DNA of 36,739 bases. It comes from an uncultured SAR86 cluster bacterium. GTDB lineage: Bacteria; Pseudomonadota; Gammaproteobacteria; Magnimaribacterales; AG-339-G14. The stretch spans positions 1 through 36,739 of the forward strand of contig CACESE010000011.1 in assembly GCA_902562135.1 (NCBI GenBank). Direction: 5' to 3'. The notes under the pieces were generated by a model. That model saw nothing but the letters and a program-made list of their open reading frames with translations, made no database searches and had not been told where the DNA came from. The position numbers were made by a program, and so were the translations under genes. Below, one piece after another: positions 23,031 to 31,399 of this stretch. Every line of letters begins with the position of its first letter. Position 1 is the stretch's first letter.

Positions 23031-23684
23031 ATGAACATATTGTTTGGTAGCTCTGGTTTGGTTGGTTCATTTATCGCTAAGCAATTAAAAGAGACCGAAC
23101 ATAAATTTTTAGCTGTAAATAGGAAAAAATTATCTTTTTTATCAGATGAAGAGCAACAAATTGTTCTTAATTTTAACGAGACGAATTTTTCAGATATGAA
23201 TAAAGGGTTTATATCTTTAGGGTTTCCACTTGAATGGTATGACTTAATTTTTATGAGGTCTAAGATCAAGAAGATTTTTCAAGAAGTTGATTACGACTTA
23301 ATAATGGATATAGCTCAAAGATTAAAAAATAGTGGATGCGAAACTCTTTCCGTCGTATCAGCTGTTGGCGCTAATAAATCCTCTCTAAATTTCTATCTCT
23401 CTATTAAAGGACAATTAGAGGAAGATTTAATAAATTTAGGATTTTCAAAGCTTATACTTGCTAGACCAGGTCATCTTTTGGGAAAGAGGTCTAAAAAGAA
23501 AGATATCGGTACAAGAATTATTGAATTTATCGGATTGTTATCTCATCCCTTTATGATTGGAAAACTTAAAAAATATAGAAACATTAAAGCTGAAAAGATT
23601 GCCTATTTGTTAATTGAAGCAAGCTCAGATAAGTACGAAGATGGAACTTACGTAATTGAATTTGATGAGATAAAAAAAATCTAG
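23031..23684 (+). CDS. NAD(P)-binding Rossmann oxidoreductase, TIP30/HTATIP2-like
   Basis: A 217-residue atypical short-chain dehydrogenase-like protein. The nucleotide-binding loop is FGSSGLVGSFIA (5-16). VVSAVGANKSSLNFYLSIKGQLEEDL carries a YxxxK pair in the expected active-site position, followed by LILARPGHLLGKRS, which is typical of the HTATIP2/YwnB-like group. Reaction unknown. Last gene of the PhyH-Sir2 operon; its TAG shares 4 nt (CTAG) with the stop of the convergent GST gene. Confidence 0.82.
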   Translation: MNILFGSSGLVGSFIAKQLKETEHKFLAVNRKKLSFLSDEEQQIVLNFNETNFSDMNKGFISLGFPLEWYDLIFMRSKIKKIFQEVDYDLIMDIAQRLKNSGCETLSVVSAVGANKSSLNFYLSIKGQLEEDLINLGFSKLILARPGHLLGKRSKKKDIGTRIIEFIGLLSHPFMIGKLKKYRNIKAEKIAYLLIEASSDKYEDGTYVIEFDEIKKI

Positions 23685-24481
23685 AAAGCAGCAAAAAGTT
23701 TATCTAAAGAATCTTTTTGATCTACAGCAAATTTTTTTAAGGCCTCGATCAATGGAACAGGAATGTATGCATTAATTTGTTGATCATAGAAAGGTAAAGC
23801 CTTTATTTTTTTAAACCATTTATTTAGTAACGGATGCGAAGAGGAGTCACAATAATTATTTAAAGTTAATTGCTCCCATCTTAATACGTAGGGAAAAATC
23901 GACGCGTCAGCTAAACCAAATTTTGAACCACTAAACCATTCTCTATCTTTGAGTCCAAGCTCTAGCTTATCCATCAATATTTTCGATTGTTTTAATCCCT
24001 CAATTACACACTTTGCTTCTAAACCATTTTCAATTAAATCTCGTCTATTTTCTCTCTTCTCTAAATCAGGAATTTCATCAATTTCTTTATCTAGTTCATC
24101 TTTTGGCTTAAGAATTAATATATTTCTCACACCTATTCCATAAGTTATTGAACCTCCATGAATATGATAAGCATCTATAGTTTTCATCCATAATCTCATT
24201 TGATGTATTTCTTCAGGAATGTTTGATCTTGCAGATTTTTCAGGAAACTTATCTTCTAAAAATTCTAAGATTAAAGATGACTCTACTAATATTTTCTCAT
24301 TGCATATTAATGTTGGAACCACATGATTGGGATTAAGTTTGATATATTCTGCATCATGTTGTTCGCCAGCTTGTAAATCAATTATCTTCGATTCATAAGT
24401 TAAATTTTTTAATCCGAGTATCAGTCTTACTTTTTGAGAACATGTAGACGGGCCATTATGAAAAAGAGTTAAATTAGACAT
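23681..24481 (-). CDS. Glutathione S-transferase family protein
   Basis: A 266-residue GST-fold protein, somewhat long for the family. The N-terminal thioredoxin-like domain shows NGPSTCSQKVRLIL (active-site Ser/Cys), the cis-Pro strand HVVPTLI, and the glutathione-binding VESSLILEFLED near residues 61-72. The helical C-terminal domain contains FSGSKFGLADASIFPYVLRW with the N-capping Asp. An insertion between the domains (about 120-165) accounts for the extra length. Likely glutathione conjugation or reductive dehalogenation of an electrophile; substrate unknown. It sits near MAPEG and glutaredoxin genes. Confidence 0.88.
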   Translation of the reverse strand: MSNLTLFHNGPSTCSQKVRLILGLKNLTYESKIIDLQAGEQHDAEYIKLNPNHVVPTLICNEKILVESSLILEFLEDKFPEKSARSNIPEEIHQMRLWMKTIDAYHIHGGSITYGIGVRNILILKPKDELDKEIDEIPDLEKRENRRDLIENGLEAKCVIEGLKQSKILMDKLELGLKDREWFSGSKFGLADASIFPYVLRWEQLTLNNYCDSSSHPLLNKWFKKIKALPFYDQQINAYIPVPLIEALKKFAVDQKDSLDKLFAAF

Positions 24482-24527
24482 GGATACATTTTAATCCCTA
24501 TAAATTAAGAAATCTAATTTGTAAAAA

Positions 24528-24968
24528 TTAACTAAAATCTTTTAACATTTTCCTTAATTCAAGCTGATGTTGTTCTTCTTGACCAATTAAATTTCTGGTG
24601 TACTCCTCGAGATAAATTGAAGAATCTTCAACAATTGGCAAAAGTTTTTTATAGAGTCCTAAGGCATAAACTTCATGCTCTAAACTCTCTTCAAGAATTC
24701 CTTTTATTGAATGATCATTTGTTTCTACAATTGAAGCTATCTTTTGACTAGGGTGACCATCTAAACCGGTTAAAAATTCTCCAGCTGTTTGAGCATGCTG
24801 TAAAGATTCCGCGGCTTGTTCTTGTAAAAATTGAACAATAGGAATTCTGTGCGGTCCTACAACCATTAACGAAGAATGAGTGTATCTAACTACACCAGCC
24901 AATTCAAATTCCATGATTTCATTTAAAATATCACAAACTTTTTCCTTATTTAGTTCTTTTAATTCCAT
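24528..24968 (-). CDS. Bacterioferritin/ferritin-like di-iron protein
   Basis: A 146-residue four-helix ferritin-like protein, likely for iron storage or oxidant protection. Metal-ligand candidates are Glu22 in EFELAGV, Glu54/His58 in AAESLQHAQ, Glu97-Glu99 in ESLEHEVYA, and Glu131/His134 in GQEEQHQLEL. The first E-x-x-H is stretched: Ser occupies the position three before His58, where E. coli bacterioferritin has Glu. It may thus be a ferritin-like subfamily and not true Bfr. The translation start has a strong site: GGAGG (reverse of 24975-24979) six nt upstream. A TATAAT -10 lies at 24990-24995 and a Fur box at 25035-25053, so iron control is very likely. Confidence 0.8.
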   Translation of the reverse strand: MELKELNKEKVCDILNEIMEFELAGVVRYTHSSLMVVGPHRIPIVQFLQEQAAESLQHAQTAGEFLTGLDGHPSQKIASIVETNDHSIKGILEESLEHEVYALGLYKKLLPIVEDSSIYLEEYTRNLIGQEEQHQLELRKMLKDFS

Positions 24969-24989
24969 TTTTAACCTCCAAAGAATCTA

Positions 24990-24995
24990 ATTATA
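24990..24995 (-). promoter_or_regulatory. -10 element for the ferritin-like gene
   Basis: On the minus strand 24995-24990 reads TATAAT, a perfect consensus hexamer 22 bp before the start codon, with GGAGG in between. The -35 is not clear; TTGATC lies about 20 bp upstream. The Fur box is centred about 50 bp above this hexamer, a position more typical of activation or of serving the opposite gene than of simple repression. Confidence 0.55.
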
Positions 24996-25034
24996 TTTAA
25001 AAATTCTTTGAATTCGATCAATGAGAATTAAGAA

Positions 25035-25053
25035 AACAATGATTATCATTTAC
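25035..25053. promoter_or_regulatory. Fur box in the ferritin-like/MAPEG divergent region
   Basis: On the minus strand this 19-mer is GTAAATGATAATCATTGTT, matching 15 of 19 positions of the classical Fur box GATAATGATAATCATTATC, including the uninterrupted core ATGATAATCATT. Adjacent sequence to the left (AATGAGAATT at about 25020-25029) resembles a further Fur half-unit, suggesting an extended site. It lies between the divergent ferritin-like and MAPEG genes and overlaps the -35 of the rightward promoter. Confidence 0.8.
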
Positions 25054-25077
25054 AAAAAAAGAGTAAATTGAAATAAT
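25049..25077 (+). promoter_or_regulatory. Candidate promoter for the MAPEG gene overlapping the Fur box
   Basis: TTTACA (25049-25054) and AATAAT (25072-25077) are spaced 17 bp and each differs from consensus at one position. Bound Fur would cover the -35. The transcript would start near 25084, giving a leader of about 23 nt that contains GGGGAGAG (25096-25103) just before the ATG at 25107. Confidence 0.45.
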
Positions 25078-25106
25078 TAATCAATCAAATAAAAAGGGGA
25101 GAGTTT

Positions 25107-25535
25107 ATGAGCACTGAGATATTTGTACCGGTTTTTTACATGTTTATACTTACTTCGGCGGTATTCTTATTTAATACTACCGTTCGTTTTAAAGATGTTT
25201 TAATTGATAAAGGCCATAGGGCTTCTGAATTATTTAAGATACCTGTTGCATCTTCTGCAAGCGATCTTATAAGACAAGGCGATAGAAATTTAATTAATCT
25301 TTTCGAATTTCCAATTTTTTTCTACGCAATTTGTATTGTTTTATATGTTACTGGGAAAGTCGATGATTATTTTATTTTACTAGGCTATTGGTTTGTAGGC
25401 TTTAGAGTTCTTCATAGCATTTACCATATTTTTATTAATGGTTTTATAGGAGCGATGCCAATAAGAGCATTATTTTTCTTACCAAGTTGGTTAATAGTGG
25501 CTTGGATGTGGATAAGATTTATACAGATGATCTGA
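25107..25535 (+). CDS. MAPEG-family membrane protein
   Basis: A 142-residue protein with four membrane helices. It matches the MAPEG family (membrane-associated proteins in eicosanoid and glutathione metabolism). The sequence NLFEFPIFFYAICIVLY near residues 64-80, with its preceding QGDRN, is the family's core, and HSIYHIFINGF lies in the third-helix region. Bacterial members are often glutathione transferases or of unknown role. A strong GGGGAG ribosome site and a promoter overlapping a Fur box precede it. Its 3' end overlaps the convergent membrane-protein gene by 17 nt. Confidence 0.85.
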   Translation: MSTEIFVPVFYMFILTSAVFLFNTTVRFKDVLIDKGHRASELFKIPVASSASDLIRQGDRNLINLFEFPIFFYAICIVLYVTGKVDDYFILLGYWFVGFRVLHSIYHIFINGFIGAMPIRALFFLPSWLIVAWMWIRFIQMI

Positions 25536-26208
25536 CACCTTTAAAAACAAATAAAAGAGGAAAGGCTAGTAATACTATTTGAAAGTAGGATAGGATGCTA
25601 TTCAATCCAACATTCAAGAAAAATGGTATTCTAGTTGCCCCTTCGTTTATTAACATTACAGACAATAAAGAGATAACCAAAAAATAAGGTATTAACAGGA
25701 TAAACCAGTAAAGCAGTAACAAATAAACGAATTGAATTTGTTGAGTTCCTGTTGTTTGCCAAGATTTATCCAGCGCTTCAACAATTTTACAGTTTTCAAT
25801 TATTAAGAAAAATGGTGCCAAAATTAATCTTGATGCCAAATAAACTCCTGGAATAATAAATAAAAATAAGCCTACTAGAGTTATTAAGCTTAGCGCTAAA
25901 GACAAAATAAACAGTTTAAAGAAAATTTGTAACGAAACTAAATAATATCCAATTGTTTCTTTCAATGAATCTGATATTAAGTCATTGACTAAAAGAACAG
26001 ATAAAACTGCTATGAATGGGTTTAAAAACATATTTGTGAAAATAAAGAAAAGGGCTCCCCAAGTAAAAAATCTTTCATCATTAAGAAAAGTTTCACCCGC
26101 CGAAGTAGAGATTCCGATAAGCAAAAATACAGGAAAAGTTTTTATCGTATAAGAATAAAAAAAATTTTTATAAAATTTAAAACCCTCAGATATGAAAGAA
26201 AATGGCAT
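25519..26208 (-). CDS. YciC-like integral membrane protein
   Basis: A 229-residue protein with about five or six membrane helices. The segment FLFIIPGVYLASRLILAPFFLIIENCKIVEALDKSWQTT (with its PGVYLASR and ALxKSWxxT elements) is characteristic of the YciC/UPF0259 and related glycerophosphodiesterase-membrane-domain group. Function in the family is not established. It is divergent from the glutaredoxin gene with only 29 bp between starts, so the promoters must extend into coding sequence. Overlaps the MAPEG 3' end by 17 nt. Confidence 0.75.
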   Translation of the reverse strand: MPFSFISEGFKFYKNFFYSYTIKTFPVFLLIGISTSAGETFLNDERFFTWGALFFIFTNMFLNPFIAVLSVLLVNDLISDSLKETIGYYLVSLQIFFKLFILSLALSLITLVGLFLFIIPGVYLASRLILAPFFLIIENCKIVEALDKSWQTTGTQQIQFVYLLLLYWFILLIPYFLVISLLSVMLINEGATRIPFFLNVGLNSILSYFQIVLLAFPLLFVFKGVRSSV

Positions 26209-26237
26209 AATATATTTTATAACTTAACTGAATAATT

Positions 26238-26462
26238 ATGATAGAAATTTGGTCAAAACCTCAATGTCCTTTTTGCGACAAAGCAGAAAATTTGTGCATC
26301 CAAAAAAACTTTGAATTTAAAAAGTTCATGCTAGATGAAGACTTTTCTAGAGAAGAATTTATGAATAAATTTCCTACCGCGCGAACTTTTCCACAAATTC
26401 TTATAAATGGAAGGTTAGTCGGTGGATACACAGAATTTGCCGCTGAAGTTGGCATTGAATAG
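26238..26462 (+). CDS. Glutaredoxin
   Basis: A 74-residue dithiol glutaredoxin of the GrxC type. The active site is CPFC (residues 10-13); TFPQILING provides the cis-Pro, and GGYTEF gives the glutathione-carboxylate-binding Gly-Gly. It reduces protein disulfides and glutathione mixed disulfides in the cytoplasm. The length is slightly short of E. coli Grx3 (83), consistent with a minimal domain. TATAAC at 26218-26223 could be its -10. The stop lies 3 nt from the stop of the convergent peptidase gene. Confidence 0.92.
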   Translation: MIEIWSKPQCPFCDKAENLCIQKNFEFKKFMLDEDFSREEFMNKFPTARTFPQILINGRLVGGYTEFAAEVGIE

Positions 26463-26465
26463 ATT

Positions 26466-28493
26466 CTAATCAATCAATTTTAAAAAAAAAGCATTATCTT
26501 GGGCTGACTCTTCTAACGCATTGAGCCTACCACTTTTTCCTGAATGACCACCAATAAGATTCATTTTTAGAAGAATTGGATTCTTCGAAGTGCTATTTTC
26601 TCTTAACTTAGGAACATATTTGGCAGGTTCAAAGTATTGAACTTGAGAATCGAATAGGCTACTTGTTACAAAAACTGTAGGATAATTTTTCTTCTCAATA
26701 TTATCGTAAGGGGAATAGGATTTAATGTATTCATACTCTTCCTTATTTTTTGGATTTCCCCATTCCTTATATTCAAATGTAGTCAAAGGAATGCTTTCGT
26801 CTGACATAGTTGTTAAAACATCTACGAATGGAACTGCAGAGATAATTCCTTTGTAGAGCTCTGGTTCGTAATTAATGATTGCTCCCATCAACAAACCACC
26901 AGCACTTCCGCCAAAAGCAAAAACGCTAGCTGGATTTCCAATATCTTTTGATATCAAGGATTTTGTTGAATCAATGAAATCGTAAAAAGTATTCTTTTTA
27001 TTCAACATTTTTCCATCTTCGTACCATTGCCTACCCATTTCGGAGCCACCTCGAATATGAGAGATACAAAATATAAATCCTTTATTGAGAAGAGGAATTA
27101 TTGTTCTTCTAAAACTTGCATCGATTATGCTTCCGTAGGATCCATAGCCATACATTAATAACGGCGCTTTCTTTAAATCTATATCTTTTTTGTAAACTAA
27201 AGAGTTTGGCACCAATTTACCATCTCGTGATTTAGTTTTTATCCGTTTAGTTTCGTATAAATCTTCATTAAAATTATTAATTTGAGACTTCCAAATTTCT
27301 TTTCGTTCATTTGTTTTAAAATTCAATGAATAAACTGAGCTTGGTTTTCTTAAGCTTGTATATCCAAACAAAAATTCGTTTGATTCATACTCTGGATTAG
27401 AAGAAATATAGCAACTGTAAGAGGGATCAGGAAAATCTATATAGTCTTTAGATAAGTTTTCTCTGTTCAACTTTAAAATTTTTGGAAGCCCATCTTCTCT
27501 AATACCTATGAATAAAAAGTCTTGAAAACAAATAAAATCTTCTAAAAGACGTTTTTCGTCATGCTCTAACAAGACTTCCCAATTAGAAAAGTTTTCAAAG
27601 TCTGATTTTTTAAATTTTAAAAGGCAAAAATTTATGCATTCATCCATATTAGACAGAGCAAAAAAACCTTCAGGAGTGTCTTCTACATAATAGAGGTGTT
27701 TATCAGATCGCCGAAGGACACATTCAGGGTTCTCCAATAAATTTTCAATATCTATCAGCCATAATTCATTAGATTCTGTTTTGCCTGAGTTTATGTAAAT
27801 GTATTTATTGGTTCTTGATTTTGAAATAGATAAATTAAACTCATCATCTTTTTCCTCATAAACTAAGAAATCGTTGCTTTGAGCATCTCCAAGTTTATGT
27901 CTATAAACTTTATTTGAAATTAATGTTTTAGGATCTTTGTAAGTATAAAAAATATATTCGTTATTTCCCCAAGTGATATTCCCTGAAGTGTTTTCAAGTA
28001 CGTCATTTATGTATTTATTCTCCTCAAGATTTTTAAATTTAATTGTAAATTCTCTTCTCCCATTTATATCCTCTCCAAAAGCAATAATTTTGTTATCTGG
28101 AGAAGGCGAGATTCCTGAAATTTGGTAAAAATCTAAATCCTCAGCCAATTTATTTACATTCAAAATTTCTTCTATATTTTGATTTTTTTCTCTGTAATAA
28201 ACAGGGTGTTGATCATTTGATTTTATTTTCGAAAAATAATAGAAATCATTCTTTTTAATTTTCAAAGAAGTTTCTTCTTCCGGAATAAAACTTAACAATT
28301 CTTCAAAAATTTCTTTTCTGTAGTCTTTACCCTCTGAAAACCAAGTTTCAGCATAGGTATTCTCATCTTCCAAGTAAGATATAATTTCCTTGTTTTGACG
28401 GGTTTCGTCTCGAAGCCAATAATAGTCATCAAATCTTTTATCACCATGGGCCTCTAGGATTTTAGGAATTTTCTTTGGTTTTGGAGGTAACAT
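26466..28493 (-). CDS. ptrB: Oligopeptidase B (prolyl oligopeptidase family S9A)
   Basis: A serine peptidase cutting after basic residues in short peptides. The 675-residue protein has an N-terminal seven-bladed propeller that excludes large substrates, then an alpha/beta-hydrolase domain. The nucleophile elbow is FGGSAGG (Ser about 525), the Asp is in SLFDSQVQYFEP (about 614) and the His in GGHSGKSGR (about 651), close to E. coli Ser532/Asp617/His652. The GYGSYGS and HIRGGSEMGRQWYEDGK blocks support OpB over prolyl endopeptidase. No signal peptide, so cytoplasmic. Divergent from the outer-membrane barrel gene with 90 bp between. Confidence 0.93.
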   Translation of the reverse strand: MLPPKPKKIPKILEAHGDKRFDDYYWLRDETRQNKEIISYLEDENTYAETWFSEGKDYRKEIFEELLSFIPEEETSLKIKKNDFYYFSKIKSNDQHPVYYREKNQNIEEILNVNKLAEDLDFYQISGISPSPDNKIIAFGEDINGRREFTIKFKNLEENKYINDVLENTSGNITWGNNEYIFYTYKDPKTLISNKVYRHKLGDAQSNDFLVYEEKDDEFNLSISKSRTNKYIYINSGKTESNELWLIDIENLLENPECVLRRSDKHLYYVEDTPEGFFALSNMDECINFCLLKFKKSDFENFSNWEVLLEHDEKRLLEDFICFQDFLFIGIREDGLPKILKLNRENLSKDYIDFPDPSYSCYISSNPEYESNEFLFGYTSLRKPSSVYSLNFKTNERKEIWKSQINNFNEDLYETKRIKTKSRDGKLVPNSLVYKKDIDLKKAPLLMYGYGSYGSIIDASFRRTIIPLLNKGFIFCISHIRGGSEMGRQWYEDGKMLNKKNTFYDFIDSTKSLISKDIGNPASVFAFGGSAGGLLMGAIINYEPELYKGIISAVPFVDVLTTMSDESIPLTTFEYKEWGNPKNKEEYEYIKSYSPYDNIEKKNYPTVFVTSSLFDSQVQYFEPAKYVPKLRENSTSKNPILLKMNLIGGHSGKSGRLNALEESAQDNAFFLKLID

Positions 28494-28515
28494 ATTTTTA
28501 ATCTTAACTTAAATA

Positions 28516-28543
28516 TTGCAAAAACATTTTAATCAAATATATT
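28516..28543 (+). promoter_or_regulatory. Candidate promoter for the CBM9/DUF5916 gene
   Basis: TTGCAA (28516-28521) and TATATT (28538-28543), spaced 16 bp, in the 90-bp divergent gap between ptrB and the barrel gene. Transcription would start near 28550, leaving a leader of about 34 nt without an obvious Shine-Dalgarno site. Confidence 0.4.
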
Positions 28544-28583
28544 ATCAAGCAAATATATCTAAGCACCTTCTATATAACTATAA

Positions 28584-30899
28584 ATGTTAAAAAAATTTGT
28601 TTATTTTTTCTTTACAATTTTTCATATTGTTAATCTTCACAGCATAACCATAGATGGTGAATTGTCTGAACCTGAATGGCAAAGTGCTAATTCTTTTACA
28701 GATTTTCTAACTATTTTTCCAGATACTTTAGATACTCCCAAATATAAAACAGAGGCTAAATATTTTGCTGACGAAAAGGGTATATATTTTGCTTTTATAA
28801 ATTATCAACCTAAAGAAAAGCAAATTTTTCAGAAACATCCTAGAGATTCTTTTTATGCAAATGCTGATAGAAATTACGTGATTATAGATTTTAATAATAA
28901 TGCAAATATAGGATACGAATTTACAGTAACTCTTGGTAATTCTATAAGAGATGCAATCTTTGTAGATGAAAATGATTTTTCCGATGAGTGGGATGCAATT
29001 TGGTATGCAAAAACTAAAAGTTACGAAGATTATTGGATATCAGAATTTTTGATTCCATGGGACGTTGCTCCAATGGTAAATGTAGAAGGTCCATATCGTG
29101 AGATAAGTGTCTCTTTAGCAAGATGGACCTTCAGTGAAAATGAAGTTTATAACTCTCCTGGATTAAGCTTCTACAAATCACCTTTTTTATCAAAATTTAA
29201 AAAGTTACAGGTTAGAAATCTTAATACTCAAAAAACTCGAATAGATTTTTTTCCCTACGCAAGCTTTACCAACAATTTTATCCAAGATAATAGACAGATA
29301 AATATTGGAGGAGAAATATTTTGGGATATTAATCAGAACTCAAAGTTAGATTTCACTCTTAATCCAGATTTTGGACAAGTTGAAAGTGATGACGTCATTG
29401 TAAACTTTTCTGCAATCGAGACTTACTATCCAGATAAGAGACCTTTTTTTACTGAAAACCAAACACTTTTTGACGTAACTGGATGGAACCTTAGATTTAT
29501 CAATACTAGAAGAATAGGTGCAATTCCAGATAAATGTTCTGATACTGACAGAAGTCATTTAGGAGAATGTAAAGACAGTTTAATTGATACTACCGATATC
29601 AACTTTGCACTTCGCTATACTCAAAGAGATGAGTCAAATGAATATGGGGTTTTTAGTGCATTTGAAGACGATTCCCTATTCTCTGAAGGTAGAGATTTCC
29701 TAGCGTTTAGATTTAGATCAACTAGAGATTATTTAAATACTAAAATTGGTTATTTATTTACTTCAGTTGATAGACCTTCTATTGAAAGAACTGCAGAAAC
29801 ACACACTATTGATTATGATTTAAAACCCTCAAATTCATCTCGAGTTTATGGTTGGGTTAGTCAGGTTAATACTGAGGAATTAGGTAACAAAAAAACAGGT
29901 TATGGTTTTAGGTCCTTAGTTACAAATCGTTTTTCAGATAAATTATTTGGATTGCTTGTCTTCAATTACCTTGATGAAAACTTCAATATAAATGATATGG
30001 GCTACGTCGAACAATATGGAAATAGTTTCATTGGAACTTATCTTCAATATAGCAACCCAAATAATGATGAAACTTCTAATATTTCTCAACAGAATTATGC
30101 CTTGAGAATGGGCTATAACAGGTCTTATCAGGGATTTGGTGGCGGCATAGGCGCCACTCTAGAATATGAATTAAGTTTTAAAAATAGTTCAAGACTTGAA
30201 ATAGAATGCAATTGCACTTTATTCAGAGGCAAGGATTATGTTGAGACTAGAAATTATGCAGGTTCGCCTTACCTAGAATCATTAGGAAATCATGACCTGA
30301 TTCTAGAATATTCAACTCCAAGAACAAATATGTTTCAACATAGATTTAAATTAGGTTATGAAACAAGCGGTTATGAAACTTCAGATAATAATAGCGATCT
30401 TAGATCTGAAGGACATACAATCGGTTATGGAATTTTGATGAAGCTGTCTGAAAATTTAAAAATATTTCTTAGACCGATAGAATATCAAACACAGTCAAAT
30501 TGGAGTGTCTGGAACACTGAAAATCTTTTTGGTTATTACGACAAAGAAATGATTAGTTCAGGTATTAACTTAGATTGGTTTATAGGAGACAGACAGGAAG
30601 TAAGGTTAAAAGGAAAAATTTATGGAATTAAGGCTAATGACGCAAGATCTTACAGAGCTAACTCCTCAGGTTATTTAAATATTTCCAACGATATCTTAAA
30701 TTCATTTGAATTATCAGAAACTGCTTTTCAAGTAAGATATAAATATCAATTTGCTCCTCTCTCAGATTTATATGTCGTTTATACAAGGGGTGGTAAATAT
30801 TCTTTTAATAGAGAAAATTCGTTCGAAAAAATTTATTCTGGCGCTTGGTCTAATCAAAACCTCGATAAATTTATTATTAAGTTAAGATACAAGCTTTAA
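28584..30899 (+). CDS. CBM9-like domain plus DUF5916-type outer-membrane barrel
   Basis: A 771-residue surface protein. A signal peptide (KKFVYFFFTIFHIVNLHS) is followed by a carbohydrate-binding family-9-like domain (about 20-200) beginning ITIDGELSEPEWQSA, with the family's DISVSLARW-like strand seen as EISVSLARWTF. From about 230 onward come alternating aromatic/polar strands starting LDFTLNPDFGQVESDD and NFSAIETYYPDKRPFFTENQ, which mark DUF5916 proteins. It ends in an amphipathic strand, IIKLRYKL. Two Cys pairs (CSDTDRSHLGEC and CNC) may stabilise loops. Function is unknown; family context in marine bacteria suggests a polymer-binding or uptake role. Confidence 0.85.
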   Translation: MLKKFVYFFFTIFHIVNLHSITIDGELSEPEWQSANSFTDFLTIFPDTLDTPKYKTEAKYFADEKGIYFAFINYQPKEKQIFQKHPRDSFYANADRNYVIIDFNNNANIGYEFTVTLGNSIRDAIFVDENDFSDEWDAIWYAKTKSYEDYWISEFLIPWDVAPMVNVEGPYREISVSLARWTFSENEVYNSPGLSFYKSPFLSKFKKLQVRNLNTQKTRIDFFPYASFTNNFIQDNRQINIGGEIFWDINQNSKLDFTLNPDFGQVESDDVIVNFSAIETYYPDKRPFFTENQTLFDVTGWNLRFINTRRIGAIPDKCSDTDRSHLGECKDSLIDTTDINFALRYTQRDESNEYGVFSAFEDDSLFSEGRDFLAFRFRSTRDYLNTKIGYLFTSVDRPSIERTAETHTIDYDLKPSNSSRVYGWVSQVNTEELGNKKTGYGFRSLVTNRFSDKLFGLLVFNYLDENFNINDMGYVEQYGNSFIGTYLQYSNPNNDETSNISQQNYALRMGYNRSYQGFGGGIGATLEYELSFKNSSRLEIECNCTLFRGKDYVETRNYAGSPYLESLGNHDLILEYSTPRTNMFQHRFKLGYETSGYETSDNNSDLRSEGHTIGYGILMKLSENLKIFLRPIEYQTQSNWSVWNTENLFGYYDKEMISSGINLDWFIGDRQEVRLKGKIYGIKANDARSYRANSSGYLNISNDILNSFELSETAFQVRYKYQFAPLSDLYVVYTRGGKYSFNRENSFEKIYSGAWSNQNLDKFIIKLRYKL

Positions 30900-30934
30900 T
30901 TAACATATAATTAATTCAAAGAATTTATTAAAAA

Positions 30935-31399
30935 ATGGGTTTTATCGTTGAATACATAAATACTTTATTGGGTGGATTGGCTGCATTAGTTGGAATCATT
31001 TCAATTTATTATTTAATAAGAGAAATGCAGGAACAAAATAGAGTCGCTAGAGCAAATGCACGACAAAATGTTTCTGATAGCCATCAAGAGATTGCTTTAA
31101 AAGGAATGACTCCTCGAATGGTAAAAATAAAACTTAAATTAAGAAATAACGAAGACCTTACTCCTGAGGAAGACGCTGCTTATTTGACTTATTTTAGCAT
31201 TATGCTCAGATCCAGAGAGAATCAGCACTATCAATATACAATTGGAATGATTGATGCTGCCGAATGGGAAAATTATTTAAAATCCTTTAAAACTCTTTTT
31301 AAGTCTGAATATCATTTAAAGCTTTGGAGTTTCATGAAAGAAACTTTTAATGATGAATTTGTAAAAATAGTTGATGGAATTGTCGATGAAAATAATTGA
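30935..31399 (+). CDS. Membrane-anchored protein of unknown function, first gene of the signalling operon
   Basis: A 154-residue protein with one N-terminal membrane helix (about 9-29, LLGGLAALVGIISIYYLI). A basic amphipathic stretch follows (REMQEQNRVARANARQNV), then a helical cytoplasmic domain with SDSHQEIALKGM, DLTPEEDAAYLTYFSIMLRSRENQHYQYTIGMID and W-rich helices. Such proteins are common hypotheticals in marine proteobacteria; I know of no function. Its end overlaps the EAL gene by 14 nt (26 nt with the alternative start), tying it to the cyclic-di-GMP operon; it may localise the system or sense membrane state. Confidence 0.72.
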   Translation: MGFIVEYINTLLGGLAALVGIISIYYLIREMQEQNRVARANARQNVSDSHQEIALKGMTPRMVKIKLKLRNNEDLTPEEDAAYLTYFSIMLRSRENQHYQYTIGMIDAAEWENYLKSFKTLFKSEYHLKLWSFMKETFNDEFVKIVDGIVDENN

